Part shown: piece after piece, positions 29,480 through 43,524 of the stretch
Layout: each line of letters opens with the position of its first letter
Position numbering within the stretch: position 1 is the first letter of the stretch
DNA from: Zymoseptoria tritici IPO323
Lineage: Eukaryota; Ascomycota; Dothideomycetes; Mycosphaerellales; Mycosphaerellaceae
Assembly (NCBI RefSeq): GCF_000219625.1
Contig: NC_018211.1
Coordinates: forward strand, 2,356,001 to 2,420,000
Length of the DNA stretch: 64,000 nucleotides
Direction of reading: 5' to 3'
Position numbers and translations under genes: made by a program
The notes under the pieces: generated by a model
Database searches by the model: none
Seen by the model: only the letters and a program-made list of their open reading frames with translations
Told to the model about the DNA's origin: nothing

Positions 29480-32400
29480 ATATATTAATAAGCGAGACCC
29501 TCGTACCCCCTATATAAATTAGATCCGTACTAACTCTCTATCTACGAACGCTACGACTAGGCTAACGAGTACGGCTAAGGGAAAGGAGCTAGCCGCTAAG
29601 CCGAGTAATAATACTAGTCGTATTATAAAGCTAAAGAAGATAGTATCTATTAAGATCGATGCCCGTAAGATCCCTAATACGGAAGAGTATATAAAGGTAG
29701 TCGAAGAAGGCTCGTAGTCGATATAGGGCACTCTTACTAGTAATAGTACATTTAATACCGGTAACTAGCCGTAGTCCGCGAACGATAGCTAGACCTAGGA
29801 CCCTACTAGAAACATAGATATAGATCCTACCCCTCCTTCTTAGGGCTTCGTTAACCCCCCGCTACTAAAGAAAAAGAAGAACTAGAAGCCTACTACGGCT
29901 AGAAAGGGTGCGTAGAGAAAGGACATTTACCTTCGAGAGCGGCTTAATATAGAAAAAGTGCTACTCGATAGGATACTAGCGTAGCCGTCTAATATCCCTA
30001 TTAGGGAGCTTCTCGCTACCTCGCCTACTATAGCTAGGGGACTTCTTAAGCGCTATGCTCGGAACTAAGAAGACTTCGTAATAGCTACTAAGGAAGCTAG
30101 GCTATCGATTATCGTTAAGGAAGATAACATTACTACTACTATAGCATACCTATATAATATAGACGAGCCGCTTCGTTCTTACGGGGTACGAGTCGAGTTT
30201 AAACTTAGTAGTACTACCGCTAAGTACATCCTACCCTCTAGATTTTATATACGTAATAGGTTCGTAGAAGAGATAGAAGACGATAACCCTACTTTCCTCG
30301 GTCCTATAATTAAGGAGCTATATATTATAATGCCCCCGAGACTAATATAGGACCTATACGAAGACCCTAAGGACGCGAGGTTATCCTTTAACGACCGAGA
30401 CTATATTATTATACCCTCGCCCGTTATAGAATATATTGTCGGTCTAAAACGATATAGGGAGCGTCGTACTATAATTAATAAGGGATCTAAAGGGAATATT
30501 ATAAGCTAGTCTACGGTAAAGCGAGCGGGTATTAGTATACGTACCTACCGGCTAATATAGATAAATACGGTTAGTAGCTATACGGATTTCCTAGGTATTA
30601 TAGAGCGGGTACCGATCGAGGTTATAGGAGTTCTTACCTACTCGTCGTTTCTTATTATACGGACTATACCTTTCCTTCTCGGCCGACTATAGACTAGATA
30701 GGTACGGCTTAGATCTATAAACTACGACGACGGGTCCCTCGAGTATATAATCGCGACACCGGATAGAACAACGATTACCTTTACTAGAGTTAAGGGATAC
30801 AGAGATAGGTACGGTCCGACCGAGGTATTTTATACGACTAAGCCCGAGGAGTCGGGAAACAAGTAGGCTACCGATACCCCGGTAACGTAGTAGCATTATT
30901 TAACTATCCGGAGGATTACTTATAGTCGTCCGGAACGAGACTACTAGTCGAAGTCGACCCGAAACCTTTCCTAGACCTTAGGTCTAGTAAACATTTCCTT
31001 AGTACCTAGGATAAAGTAAGGGCTTAGGAGGAGTTCCGGACTATTACCTCGATAAAATATACCCTTAATCCCTCGGATATAGTCTAGGAAACTACCTTAT
31101 AAGCTCGAGTAGCGTCGCTACTTATTAAGTAGGCAGATATTCTTTAGTTAGATTACCTCTAGCGTAAAGCGGAATAGGAGGTAGGATCCGCTCCGAATAT
31201 ATATACTATATATAAACGTAAGGCGGACAAGATTAGACCCGTTAATAGTAGTATTTACGATACTAGTAGCAAGCCCCCTAGTAGTACTTTTAACTAGCGG
31301 TAGAGATGTCTTAAAAATAAGGCTAAACTTATACTAAGTACGTACCCCTAGGATAATAAGTACCTTATCCCTAAGTTTTCCGACATCGAGAAGGGTTCGA
31401 GACTTACCCCTAAACGTATAAACAGCTTTAAGACTACGATCGAACTAAAGCCGAAAGAACTCGAGCTTTTTTATACCTATCTCTTCTAACAAGAGAAGTC
31501 TCTTACTTAGGATTTCTTATATATCGGTCGCCTTAACGAGGATGTTTCCCTACTAGTAGAGATCCGTACGATTCCGTATAAGGCCTAGTAGTATAAGAAC
31601 TTCCCTATCCCCGCCGCCCTCGAGAAGGTAGTAATATAGATAGTTAGTAAGTAAGCCTATAATAGAGTAATCGAGCTATCCTATAGTATATACCGGAACC
31701 CCTAGTTTATCGTATAAAAGAAGCTAGACAACCTAAAGCTACTAAAAGCTAAGGACCCTATACCGGAAGGGGAGCGTATCTAGGAAAAGAAGAAGGAGAA
31801 GAAGTACCGACTTATTAACTTAGCTATAGAAGTAAACCGTATTACGCTAAGGGATACTAATATACTACCGGACGTAGACTCCTTTTCCGTAGACTTCGTA
31901 GGGTATACTACTACCTCGCTTATAGACCTCTTCTCTAGATACGACTAAATACCCCTAGCTAAGTACTATCGGGACCTTACCTCCTTTTATATACTGCTCG
32001 GGCTATTTAGGTATATAGGGATTCCTATAGGCGGAACGAATTCGGTCGCTTAGTTCTAAAGGATTATAACTACTATCCTTTAGGAGTATATAAATTACCG
32101 AGCTCGCCCCTTTCTAGACGATATTAGAGTTAAAGGTCTACGTACTACGTACGATAACGAGGAAACCGAGCCCGGCATCCGACGTTAGGTTACTAAATAT
32201 ATTACGAACCTTAACGTAGTCCTTACCGACATTAAGAGAGCCGGACTTACTATATTAGCTCTTAAGTCGCGATAGTTCTCGATAGGAGTACTAATTGTCG
32301 GGTACGTTTATAATATATATAGCCGTTACCCTAATAAAGTACGAGTCGTTAAGATTACCGAGTAGCCTACTCTAGACAACCCTAAGGAGGTTCGAGTATT

Positions 32401-33548
32401 CCTAGGCGTAGTCGTATACTTCCGTATCTAGATTAAGAAGTATATATAGGTATTAGCTCCGCTATATAATCTACTAAAGCCTAATATATACTAGTATTAG
32501 ACCGCCGAGCATAACGTATCGATAGAGAAATTAAAGAAGGCTCTCGTTACTACACCGGCTCTTAAGACTATAGACTACGTTTCGGGAGGACAGATTATCC
32601 TTACTATTAATATATCTAGGGATAGGTTCGGAGTAGTCCTTATATAACGAGATATCGATAACTATAAGATAAGATACCTATCTCGGTATAAAAGCGGTAT
32701 CTAGAAGCCGAACGAGCGAAAGTTCGATACTAGGAAACTTAAGTATCTTAGTGTTTTAAAGGCATTAAAAAAGCTAAAGCACTATCTCTACGGTGTTTAC
32801 TTCCTACTTAAGCTAGATGCGAACACTCTAGTCTATTAGTTAAACCGACTACCGACCGACTTGCCTAACGTAGTAATAACAAGGTAGCTTTTATAGATAC
32901 GACTATTTAATTTCGATGTAAAGCATATTCCCGGCCGACTATATACTGCTATAGATGCGCTGTCTCGACGACTGCGTACTTAGTCCGATAACATTAACAA
33001 GGAGCATAAGTAGGACTACGAGGAAATAATTAACAGTACGCTGTATATAGTGTACGCGAATCGTGTCGAGGCCGAAGAGATTACCCCTACTCTAGAAGAG
33101 GAACTTGTTCGGAATAGCATTAACGGCTTCCTCTCGGACTTCTACCGTAATGTAACATACTACCTCCTAACTCTTCGACGACTAGTAGGAGTAAATAGGA
33201 ACAGCTAGCATACCTTTAAGAAACGGGCATCTCGCTACTTAGTTAGGGAGCGCTGCCTATAGTATTAGAAAAGAATTAACAAGCCGCTATATAGAGTTAT
33301 CGACAAGGAGTCTAAGTAGAAGTCGATTATCCGTACCCTCTATAGGGACCCTACCTCCGGCTATAGAGGGCGTAAAGGGACCTATATAAAGATCGCTTAT
33401 CGGTATTACTAGTAGGGACTATATAAGTAGGTCCGAGATTTCGTCGGAAAGTACCCTAAGTATCTTCTTCGATCGTCCGGACTAGCGAGTATATCGGAAC
33501 TATACCTAAGATATAATAGCTATATTAGCGAGTCGTAGTATATACTAT
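29480..33548 (+). pseudogene. Gypsy-like element 1, pol (protease, RT, RNase H, truncated integrase)
   Basis: Plus-strand remnant. A retropepsin-like segment near 30470 reads NKGSKGNIISQSTVKRAG, with Asn where the catalytic Asp should be. RT near 31900-32150 shows IDLFSRYDQIPLA, LFRYIGIPIGGTNSVAQFQ and PFLDDIRVKG (FLDD at 32111-32122). The connection and RNase H region follow (VFLGVVVYFR near 32395, VLALYNLLKP-like, then DRFGVVLIQRD near 32620 and PGRLYTAIDALSRR near 32930). Near 33350-33480 a GYRGRKGTY...PKYLLR segment matches the integrase H2C2 finger with His/Cys replaced. The coding then ends abruptly at telomere-like repeats, so the integrase core and the right LTR are missing. Confidence 0.8.
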
Positions 33549-33555
33549 AAGGTAG

Positions 33556-33573
33556 TTTAGGGTTAGGGTTAGG
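33556..33573. repeat. Interstitial telomere-like repeat at the gypsy-1/element H junction
   Basis: TTTAGGG, TTAGGG and TTAGG in a row, at the point where the gypsy-1 coding frame ends and sequence rich in ACCGGTC begins. Confidence 0.8.
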
Positions 33574-36500
33574 CGGTCTCCGTAAGCTAAAGCCGGCTTT
33601 CGGTACCGCTAATTAGTCTAGCGATCTAAAGCCGCCTTTCGCGACCGCTAATTCGTCTACCGGTCGCGGGATCTATACCCTTACTTTTTCTAATATATCG
33701 AGACGACGAGGACGTACCCGTATACCGCCCTACTCCCGGTATAGCTTCGGTTCTTACTTAATTCCCTCCTACGAGAGGTTGCTCGGAGCGATACCTAGGC
33801 GAGCGGTTTACTAGTCTCCGTGGTCGTAAGCCGCCTTCGATACCGCTACCTACGAACGTCGGTTATAGACTTAGTAAGAGCTTCGCGTACGGCGACGATA
33901 GGATACTCTCGTAGATACCCTATAACCGTAGGTACCGGTTATAGCCGGACTATCTATCGTCGTAGGACTATCCGTCGTAGCGAGCGCGGCGTAGTAGTAG
34001 TAGTACCGTCCGACCGAGCTCGTAGAAGACGCCCTAGAGATAGCTATCCTTAGGAGGAGCCCTCGGAAAATCGCTCCTAAACCTCCTTCGTACGTAGCGC
34101 TACTATATAGACCGGTCGACGAGTCCGACTAGAACACCCTCGTTAGAGGCATCGTAGTAACGGGTATCCGCGCTAACTAGTAGGCCGTACCCCTACTACT
34201 GGTCATCGACGAATCTAAAATAGCCTAGGAGCCCGACCCTCTACTACCGGTTATCGACGAATTCGAGTTACTAGTTATCGATAAGTTCGAGTCGGACTAG
34301 GAGCTTAGCCCTCTATTACCGGTTATCGACGAATTCGAGATAAATTAGGACCTTAACCCTTCCGACCTCGACGACCGGTCGCTTACCGCTCGCGTAGAAG
34401 AAGATAAAGAAGAAGAGGAGTAAGAAGAGGATTACGTCGAGGACGACTTTTCGGATATACGTAGCGACCAGTTAGTTACTTTAGGTAGTAGCGCTACTAA
34501 CGAGGACGAGAGGGTAGGGATAAGGTATACTATAATACTAGTTATTAACGAGCCCGAGATATAGGAGCCCGTTCCTCGGGATCCTAACGACCGGTCGCTT
34601 ACCGATAGCGACGTAGGAGAAGAAGAAGAAGGAGACGTTAAGGACGATTCGTCGTCGTATACTAGTAGCGACCGGTCGAGCGTACGAGGTAGTAGAGGGA
34701 CAGATTAGGATAAGAGCGAAGAGGTTAGGAACACTATAACTCCCTATACTATTCGGATACTCTAAAGAGCCTTTCGCTATAGCGGCTATAAGTGTTCTTA
34801 GGTAATAGGAGATAGCGCTAGTCTAGAGAGGTAAGGGACCGGTTAAACGCTCCGCTAGTTCTACCGTAACTAGAGCCTTAAGGTTACTAGAGAAAGCAAT
34901 AAGGAGAGTTAAGACCGGTCCCCGGACAGAGATATAAATATAGAGGAACGACGTACGATTCCTGATATAATACGACATATTATAGAGCATAGAGTTCTCC
35001 CGGTCTATAGTTAAGACTAGATCCGCTACATCGTATAGGAAAGACTCCTCGCTAGTAGCACTAGTATACCGGACGATAACCGACCGGTCCTATCGCTCGA
35101 GCAGTCCTATCTAACGTACTAGTAGCGGCCCTTTACGATAACGCGCTAGTAGGATATTAATGCCCTATTCCTACTACTAACCTTACTTATAGCCTATCGG
35201 TATAGTATCTAGTTCTATTACTAGCTACGGTTTATAAAGACTCTTTCTAGTAACTAGTATATACCTATCGGCCGGTCGGGCATCCGCCTAACGACGTATA
35301 AGTACTTCCGGCTCGCCCGTAGCTTTAGTACTACCGGCTTCGATACCTATATCTTCTTCCTAAACCTACCTTTACTATCTATAAAGCGGTAACGAGTAGT
35401 CGACAAATAGCGCCGCTACTACCTTAACCGGATCTAGTAAGCGTATTTTATTAACGAAATCTTTATACCTACCCTCGAAGATACCTACCCGGACAATATT
35501 CTCTAGTACTATCCTCGTACTTTCGAATAGGCGTATAACCGGTCCTACGCTCGCTAGCGGCAGTCGATTCGGTCGACTAACCGGTCGTTTAGCGAGCTAT
35601 TCTACGACCTTCTAAATATATAGCCGAGCGATTAGGCCCGGCGTCCTAGGGTACTACTACTCGCGCGTCTCTAGACCTATATTTATAAACGCCTAGTAGA
35701 CGACGAAGAGGACTAGTAGGAAGCGGAACTAATTATAGTACGCTACGGCTATAAGCTCGAGCTCCGTAAGACGTTTATCGCTAGCCTTCGGTAAGTAGTC
35801 GACCGGTCCCTTAAATAATAATTCGACGAGGAGTACATCGACTTCGATACCGCCTTCGTAGATCTTACGTTTAAGGACCTAGCCTACTAACCTATAAACC
35901 GGTCGAGGGTTTATTGAGAACCCCTCGTTCTACTCCGCCGTACGAACTATAACGAATACTAAGCTAGCCGGCTTAATATAAAGCTAGAGCTCTACTAGTA
36001 GAGTAGGACCTTTAATAGTACTACGGTTCGCGGCGAATTAAAGCGCGAATTACCTAAGCGTTTAGGCGGTGTCGCCTTTATATAAGGGTACAACAACATT
36101 AAGGATCTCTTTATACCGGTCGACTGGTCGACCGAACCTCTATTCTCCTAGCCGGTATATAGTAGCCTCGCCTTCTCGTAGAGTATAGCCGATAAAGCCT
36201 AGGCGGTCTCCCGGCGAGGGTAGGCTACTAAGGCTCTATAGCGCCGTCGCATCTTTATAGCGTTTAAGTATAAAGTCCGGTTAGTCTACCGCTCGCTCCG
36301 GTCGTACGAGGATAGTCTATACGGCTTCGGGGTCCGAGAAGAATATCGGATATCCTAGGACTTATTTTAGAAAGTATAAGTCCCTACCGGTCTCGATTAA
36401 CCGGCTCTTATATAGTATACGAATAGATAGATATACTAGCCCTTCTTTATGCTCGAGAGGCGCGATGTACTCTACTATATCCGGACCTAGATTAACCGCT

Positions 36501-37476
36501 AGCTATATATAATCTATATAGTCCTATCTATACTCCCGCGGACCGGTTACTCTACTAGTAGCGACACTATCGATATTTAATAGAGCCTAGCCTCGGCTTT
36601 CTTAACCGCCCTTCTCGATATCCTTACGTTTACTACGAATAGCCGCAATATACGGCGTTACTATCGGCTAGAGAAAGACCGGTATAAGCGGTCTCGTAGA
36701 GTACGTACGCCCTAAGATCGCCGTAGGCTAGCTCTCCTATAGACCCTTCGTCGTACTAACCTCTACTAGCTCCTAAACGATATATTCGACTAGATTTAGC
36801 TACGGTTCTAATTAGGCGTTCTATTATAGACGGCATATATAAACGACTTCCTCCGGTAGAAACTCCGGTCGACTAGTTAGGGCCGTCTCTATATAGCCTT
36901 TAAGACCTAGGTATAGACGCTAATAAGTTAGTTAGCCGGATATATATAGGCCGGCGACGCCGAACTCTACCGCGCTACGTTAAATAGAACCCTAAGGGAA
37001 CTCGTACAGCTATATATATTCCGCTACTATAACTATCTTCTCTCGACGCTATCTATACTAGTTAAATAGTTAGGGAAGATGCTCCGTTTACCGTATATTA
37101 ACAACCCCGACGAAGTATCTCTATAGGAACGTATAGGACTCGAAGGCCTTTCCTACGACCTTATCGATCGGGCGACCGGTCGAGATCCCTAGGTCTCCCC
37201 GATTAGAGACGGTAGTAGGCGGGCGACCGGTACTAGCGGCTTCTCTACCTAGCTAAACACCTAGGAAATACGCATTTAGCTCCTCTTTAACTAGGACGAT
37301 AGATTCCCTCGTACGTAGGATAACCGCCTATAGCGGGTATAGACTCGCTACTACTACGATATACTAAAGACTATCCCTAGCAATTTACCCTATATAGGTA
37401 GACCGGTTAGTCCGAGGATAGCGGAAAAGTAGAGGACGAACTTTACGTTATACGCTACTAGATACCTCCGGGTCCT
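33574..37476 (+). mobile_element. Unidentified element H, left part (split by a chromovirus)
   Basis: RIP-altered plus-strand coding block of about 1100 codons with RIP-type stops. Visible features: three near repeats of an acidic PVIDEFE motif between 34200 and 34340, a very acidic Glu/Asp stretch near 34395-34450, another near 34615-34650, then long basic-aromatic stretches (RYYLNRIQQAY near 35410). I do not recognise a family. The palindrome ACCGGT, often as GACCGGTC, recurs throughout and in different reading frames. The final GTCCT (37472-37476) is the target duplicated by the inserted gypsy element, and the text continues at 43805. Confidence 0.55.
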
Positions 37477-37751
37477 TATTAGAGGCTAGTGCCTAAGGCT
37501 ATATCGGCTATACCGATGCCTAGGCTAACGCCTAACGGACGAACGCCGGTTTAGAAATCTACTAGGCCGAATTGGGAATAAGCTTCCTTTCGGCCGACTA
37601 GAAGGCTACGTATACGCTAAGCGACGCTACGCGTATATATAGCTTATACTCGATGTTCCGTTGTTCTAGATAGATCTTCTTTTCGGTAGCTTTAGAATTT
37701 TATATATTCGGATCTAGACCTTTATACGTAACTTCGGTTTAGACCCTTACA
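37477..37751 (+). repeat. Gypsy 2 5' LTR
   Basis: 275 bp, TATTAGAGGC...CCCTTACA. Nearly identical to 43525-43799; the few differences (for example GATGCC versus GATACC, CTACT versus CCACT) are RIP-type transitions. Confidence 0.93.
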
Positions 37752-39829
37752 TTTTCTAAAGCTCGCTATCGAATAGATCCCTTAACGGAAATACCACCTA
37801 AACTTTAGGCGTAGCTCGCTATAGAGATAGAGCGGATTCGAAACGAATATCGCGCCGCTATCGTAGAGACTAAAGCTATATATAATAAACGATATCGAGC
37901 TAACGAGCTCGTATAACGCGAACTCGAGATAGTATAACGCGAACTCGAGGTAGTACGACGCGAACTCGAGATATATCTTAAACGAGCCGGAAAACGACCG
38001 GTATAACGGACGCTGGAAGCAAGTAGCTCTAGACTCGCCCCGGAAATAATTGAAACAATAACGACGGATATAAATACGACGAACATAATAAATACGAACG
38101 ACGACTATATACCGAGACGCCCGAAAGAGCGTCTCCTAACGCTACGGACCTTTAGCAGCAAAAGATTAGAATAGGAAGACTAGTACCTCGCTACCTTATC
38201 GAAGCTCGCTATTAATAAAGTAGCTATTAGTAGGGACTTCGACTAATTCCTCTATTTAATAAGTAGGCTCGAAGAGAGTACGGCGAGAATAGTAAGAACA
38301 ACTATCGAGAACGCTCTCCGACTCGGGTAAGGTAACGCGAACGATTTCCTCGAGTACCTAAATAGTATCTACGGCGATATAAACTAGTAACGACGAGCGC
38401 TATAAACCCTCTTAAGGATATAATAGGGCGACAACGAACCTATCGCGACCTACCTACCTCAATTCGAGGTAGTTCTCGCTAATACAGGAATAGCCGAGAC
38501 CCTCTCGCCGGATATAGAATCGGACCTAAAGCTCGAAGGTATTCGGATTACCCTTCTTAAGAACTCTCTTAATAAAGAGATACGTAAGGCATTACTCCCG
38601 TTTGCCTTAAACCCGCCGGATAAGTACTTAACCTTTACGAGAAACCTTCTTACTATTGGCGGATTACTTGTAAACCTTCGTTTTCGGTCAAATATATCTA
38701 GACCCTCTACTCCCTAGGAGACCCTACTATCGATAGGGTTACGGGCGACCCTACTATTAATAGGGTTATAGGCGACCCTACCGCGAGAATCAAAAGACTA
38801 AATAGATTAGGAACTAACTCGATCTAACCAAGTCGAGTTAAGTAATAAGAAGAGAGTAAAGTAGGTTATAAGAGAAACAATATAGGCTCGAAGGGAATAA
38901 GGCCTTTATCTCCGTTACGGGATAAAAGGGTACCTTATTGCCGACTATACCTATCTTACCGCCCGAAACCCGAACGCTATATAAGCTACAGTTAGTAAGG
39001 CCGAGTGCGAGATATAGGAAGTCTTTCTAGAGGAAGACAACGACTTAGTATCGGAAAACGAGTAGCCTCTACGATAAGTCGTCCGTAGAGGTAGAGTTAG
39101 ATATAAATAGAAGTAGAGTAGAATATCTTTTAAGGTACAAAAATAGAACAATCTCTTTTCTATACTTCCGCTATTATTAACAACGACGTACTTCGATTCT
39201 CTCTTATCGACAATAGTAGCTAATCGTATTATCTAATAAACGAACAGTTAGCTAAGAAACTCTAGCTCCTGTAGATTCCTATTCCGAGACGAAAGGTTAT
39301 TAGCGTATAAGGATCCCCCTTGTAGAAGAAGGGAATCTCTTTTATTACTAAGTTCTCTCTTAATATCGGTAGGTATAAGTCTACGGCGTTTACTTACGCT
39401 ATACCCGACCTATAAAAGGATCTTATTCTCGGAAGGCCCTATCTCTTTTACGAGAGTATATAAGTTATCGAGTCGACGAACTATCTCGAGTTCCTTTTCG
39501 ACGGTTTTTCGATACCTTACGAGACGCGGCCGATAGGTTCTACGAAGGCTAAGGCTATTAGTAGAGCTACCTTTAGATACCTCGCTCGGTTATCTCGGAA
39601 ACGAGATATTACTATCTTTACTGCCTCCTTCGAAGATATCGAGAAGGCGTTACGTACAAAGAAAGCCCTTACTCGTAAGGACATTATCGAGAAGCTTCCC
39701 GAATACTACCGCCCCCAGATACGTACCTTTATCTAGGAAGGAGAGTAGTTACCGCCGTATCGACCTAGATTTAACTACGAGATCCTACTTACTACTAATA
39801 GTAACGGGAAACCTAGCGAACCTCCCTAG

Positions 39830-42740
39830 GGCCCTCTCTATAATATAACCCGGAACGAGCTTTTAGTCCTCCGGAAGGAACTATACTCGCTCCTCGAGAA
39901 GGGCTATATTTAGTATAGTAAGTCCCCTACCGCTACGCCAGTTCTTTTCGCTAAGAAACCTAGCGGCGGCCTTCGTTTCTATGTCGACTACCGTAGCCTA
40001 AACGCTATTACTTTAAAGGACCGTTTTCCCCTCCCGCTTATCTAAGAGACGCTTATGTCTCTTAGTAAAGCTAAGTAGCTTACGAAGCTCGACGTTTCTA
40101 CCGTATTTTATTAGATCTATATTACTAAAGGCGAGGAATAGAAGACTACTTTCCGTACCCGCTACAGCTTGTTCGAGTAGAACGTTTGCCCCTTTAGTCT
40201 TACTAGCGCGCTAGCTACCTTCTAACGGTATCTAAACTAGATCCTACGCGACTTACTTAACAACTTTTATATAGCCTATATCGACGACATCCTTATCTTC
40301 TCTTCCGGTACCCTTACTAACTACCGGGAGAAGGTAACGTAGGTTTTATAACGTATTAAGGATAGCGAGCTTATCCTAGATATATCGAAGTACGAGTTCG
40401 AGACTCGTACTACAAAGTACCTAGGATATATCGTTAAAGTAGGTATCGGCGTACGAATAGACCCCGCGAAGGTATAGGCTATCCGGGACTAGGATAGACC
40501 CCTAACTGTTCGCGGAGTCCGCTCGTTCCTCGGGTTTACTAATTACTATAGGATGTTTATCTATAAGTATAGTAATCTTGTTCGCCCTCTTACCGATCTT
40601 ACGAAGAAGACGATAGGCTTTCGTTAGGGAGACGAATAGGATAAGGCTTTCGAGGATATTAAGGACGCTTTTATCTACGGACCTGTCCTAGCGAGCTACG
40701 ACCTAGATAAGAAGACGCGAGTCGAGCCCGACTCTTTAGGCTAGGCGACGGGCGGCGTACTATATTAATTCGATATGGTACTATAGATTTAGCGACCAGT
40801 AGCGTTCTTCTTATAGCGATACGCTATTGCCGAGATTAACTACGACATCTATAACAAAGAACTCTTAGCTATCGTTAAGTGTTTAAAGGAATAGAATTCG
40901 GAACTACGTAGACTAAAGTACGAATTCGAGGTCCTTACGGATTATAAGAACCTCGAGCCTTTCTTTATTAAGAAGTCTCTTAACGAACGCTAAATCCGAT
41001 AGAGCGAGTTCCTCGCGCCCTTCCGTATATTATTAGTTTATCGCCCTAGAAAATAAGCTACCGTCCTGGATATATTATCTCGACGGGAGTAGGACATACC
41101 GCGAGACGAATCTAACGATAGGCTACGTAGTCGAGAGGGAATCTTACTCGACTCTAGCCTAAAGTCCTTCCCTACCGAGCTATCTACGCCTACTTCTCCC
41201 TTCCCGGACGATACCGAGTTATCGTAGCTTTAGATAGACGCTTTTTCACTACCGTACGGAAATAGTTACTTACGCGTACTCGAGGCCGTCGAACAAGGTT
41301 AACAGGCGTTCCCTATAGATCTTAACCTTAAGCTCTCTATCGGGGAATGCGATATATAGGACGGCCTACTTCGCTTTTAAGAACGGATCTAGCTACCTCT
41401 CTTCGAACCGCTAACGATAAGAGTTATCTAAAAGACGTACGACTCGGTCCTCGGTAGATATACCGGACGCGATGCTACTATCGACTTTCTATCTTGATAG
41501 TTCTTCTAGCCGGGAATAAATACCGAAGTACGTAAGTTCGTACGAAACTATACTACGTATAGGTAGACTACTATCTAGAGAGAGAAGCGACGCGGGCTAT
41601 TACGTCCTTTACCGATCCCGGAGCGTATTTAGACAGAGATATCGATAGACTTTGTTATAGACCTAGCGCCTAACGAGGAGGACGGCGCTACTACCCTCCT
41701 TATTATTACAGATCGCCTCGGGAAAGGCACTATACTCTTACGAGTCCCTCCTAGGTAGTTCGACGCTAAGGGCGTTATAGAGCTCCTTATCGAACGCTAC
41801 ATCGGTATATACTAGCTACCTACCGGTATTACGTCGGATCGAGGTGTTTAATTCGTTAACGCCCTCTAGAAAGAAGTATACGAGCGGTTAGGTATCGTTT
41901 AGCGACTATCTACCGCGTACTACCTAGAGACCGATAGTTCTACCGAACGACGAAACTAGGAAGTCGAGACCTACTTACAGGCATTTGTTAGCTATAATTA
42001 AGGCGATTAGGGCAAGTAGCTCTCGCTCGTATAGATCGCCTTAGATTCGCGCGTACCCTCTACGACGTAGGTCTCTTCCTTCTTCCTTATATACAGGTAC
42101 TACCCGCGTACGATCGAGACTATTTCTAATACTATTAAGTCGCCTCGGAACCCTCGCGAGGAAGGTACGTATATCGTTACTAAGCTATAATAGGCTCGCG
42201 AGTTCGCCGCTTTAGTAATAGCCGTAGCCTAGTAGTAGTAGGAGTACTATACGAACTAGTCCCGGAACGTCGCTACTAAGTATAAGGTCGGGGATAAGGT
42301 CTAGCTCTTACTTCGGAACATTAAGACGGACCGGCCTACGAAGAAGCTTAACTAGATTTACGCGAAGTATACGGTTGTCCGTACTTTCGAGAGTATGCCC
42401 TACTTTGTCGAGCTCGATGTTCCTCGCGGTATTTATCCGAGGTTTTATACGTCGCTCTTACGATTAGTATATAACGATATACTTCCGTCCTAGGTCGTTA
42501 CGGATTCGTAGCCCGCCGCGATTCTTAACGATACGGGAGACGAAGAATACGGTATAGAGGCTCTTCTACGCTATCGTATAAGGCGCGTCGGCCGCGGCTA
42601 TCGCCGGGAGGCTCTTATTAAGTAGGTAGGTTACAACCGACCTACTTAGGAACCTTTACGTAAGTTTAAGGATATAGTAGCTCTCGAGCGTTTCGAGACG
42701 CTCTACGGCGACGCGAATACGGTAGACGGTTATATATAAC
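39830..42740 (+). pseudogene. Gypsy 2 pol: RT, RNase H, integrase, chromodomain
   Basis: RT is easily read: [20 protein letters not shown] near 39950, then [21 protein letters not shown], and AYIDDILIFSSG with YIDD intact at 40277-40288. RNase H near 40800 contains NYDIYNKELLAIVK. The integrase core from about 41640 has DFVIDLAPNEEDGATTLLII, then GITSDRGVQFVNAL. Near 42540-42730 the C-terminus has the layout of a chromodomain (RRVGRGYRREALIK, stop, VGYNRPT, stop, EPLRKFKD), in which two Trp codons have become stops. Chromodomains of such integrases are known to steer insertion to histone-marked chromatin. Stops are spread over all domains. Confidence 0.88.
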
Positions 42741-42803
42741 CTTAAACTACGCGACGTTAGACTCCTTAGTCCGGTTCTTTATTACGGGCCCTTACCTTTA
42801 CCG

Positions 42804-42866
42804 GATACTAGATACGACTACTAGATACTAGATACGACTACTAGATACTAGATACGACTACTAGAT
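42804..42866 (+). repeat. 20-bp tandem repeat, three units, after gypsy 2 pol
   Basis: GATACTAGATACGACTACTA starts at 42804, 42824 and 42844 and then decays. It lies between the polyprotein end and the 3' LTR. Confidence 0.85.
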
Positions 42867-43489
42867 ACCTATTTATCTATCGTACGATATAAAACTACGA
42901 CACCGCGCTCGCGGTATACTAGACTCGACCCTCTTCCTTCGATAAAAGATAAGAATCTCGTAAAAGATTTAAGTCTTCCCCCTCTTAAACTTATAGTAAA
43001 CTATATCGACTATATAACGAAGTACTTAGAAGTCTACGACTTCCCGATCGGGTAAAACCTATAAGTTTAAGAGGAGTATTATAGAATAGAGGACCTATAT
43101 AACGTAATAGCGTATATAGTAATATATAGAGCACAACCCTACTTACGATATAGGGTTAGCCGAACTACTTCTATACGTACCCTAAATAGCTAGCCGTTAG
43201 GCTACTATATCTATTAGCCGCTTCGTTATCGGCCTAGACGTTGTCGACTAGTAGGTTATATAAGGCGTCTTAAGAACGTATAAATCTAAGCATATATAGA
43301 TTCCTAAAAAATATATACCTAACAATTTCCTAGAGGTTAAATAGCTAAGTAGAATAGACCCTTTACCTCCGGCTTTTTATAAGCTATAGAGTATAAGATT
43401 AGTAGGTTAGGAGGTAACGGAGCTAGATTTCTAGGATAGGAATAGGGTAGAATTTTAAGGCGGATTTAATAGTTATACCGGTTTTACGA

Positions 43490-43524
43490 TTAGGGGTAGG
43501 GATAGGGGGGGGGGGGGGGGGTAT
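43490..43524 (+). promoter_or_regulatory. G-rich polypurine tract of gypsy 2
   Basis: AGGGGTAGGGATA is followed by a run of 17 G (43505-43521) and then TAT before the 3' LTR. Its position is that of the plus-strand primer (PPT). Four G-runs in a row could also form a G-quadruplex. Confidence 0.7.
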
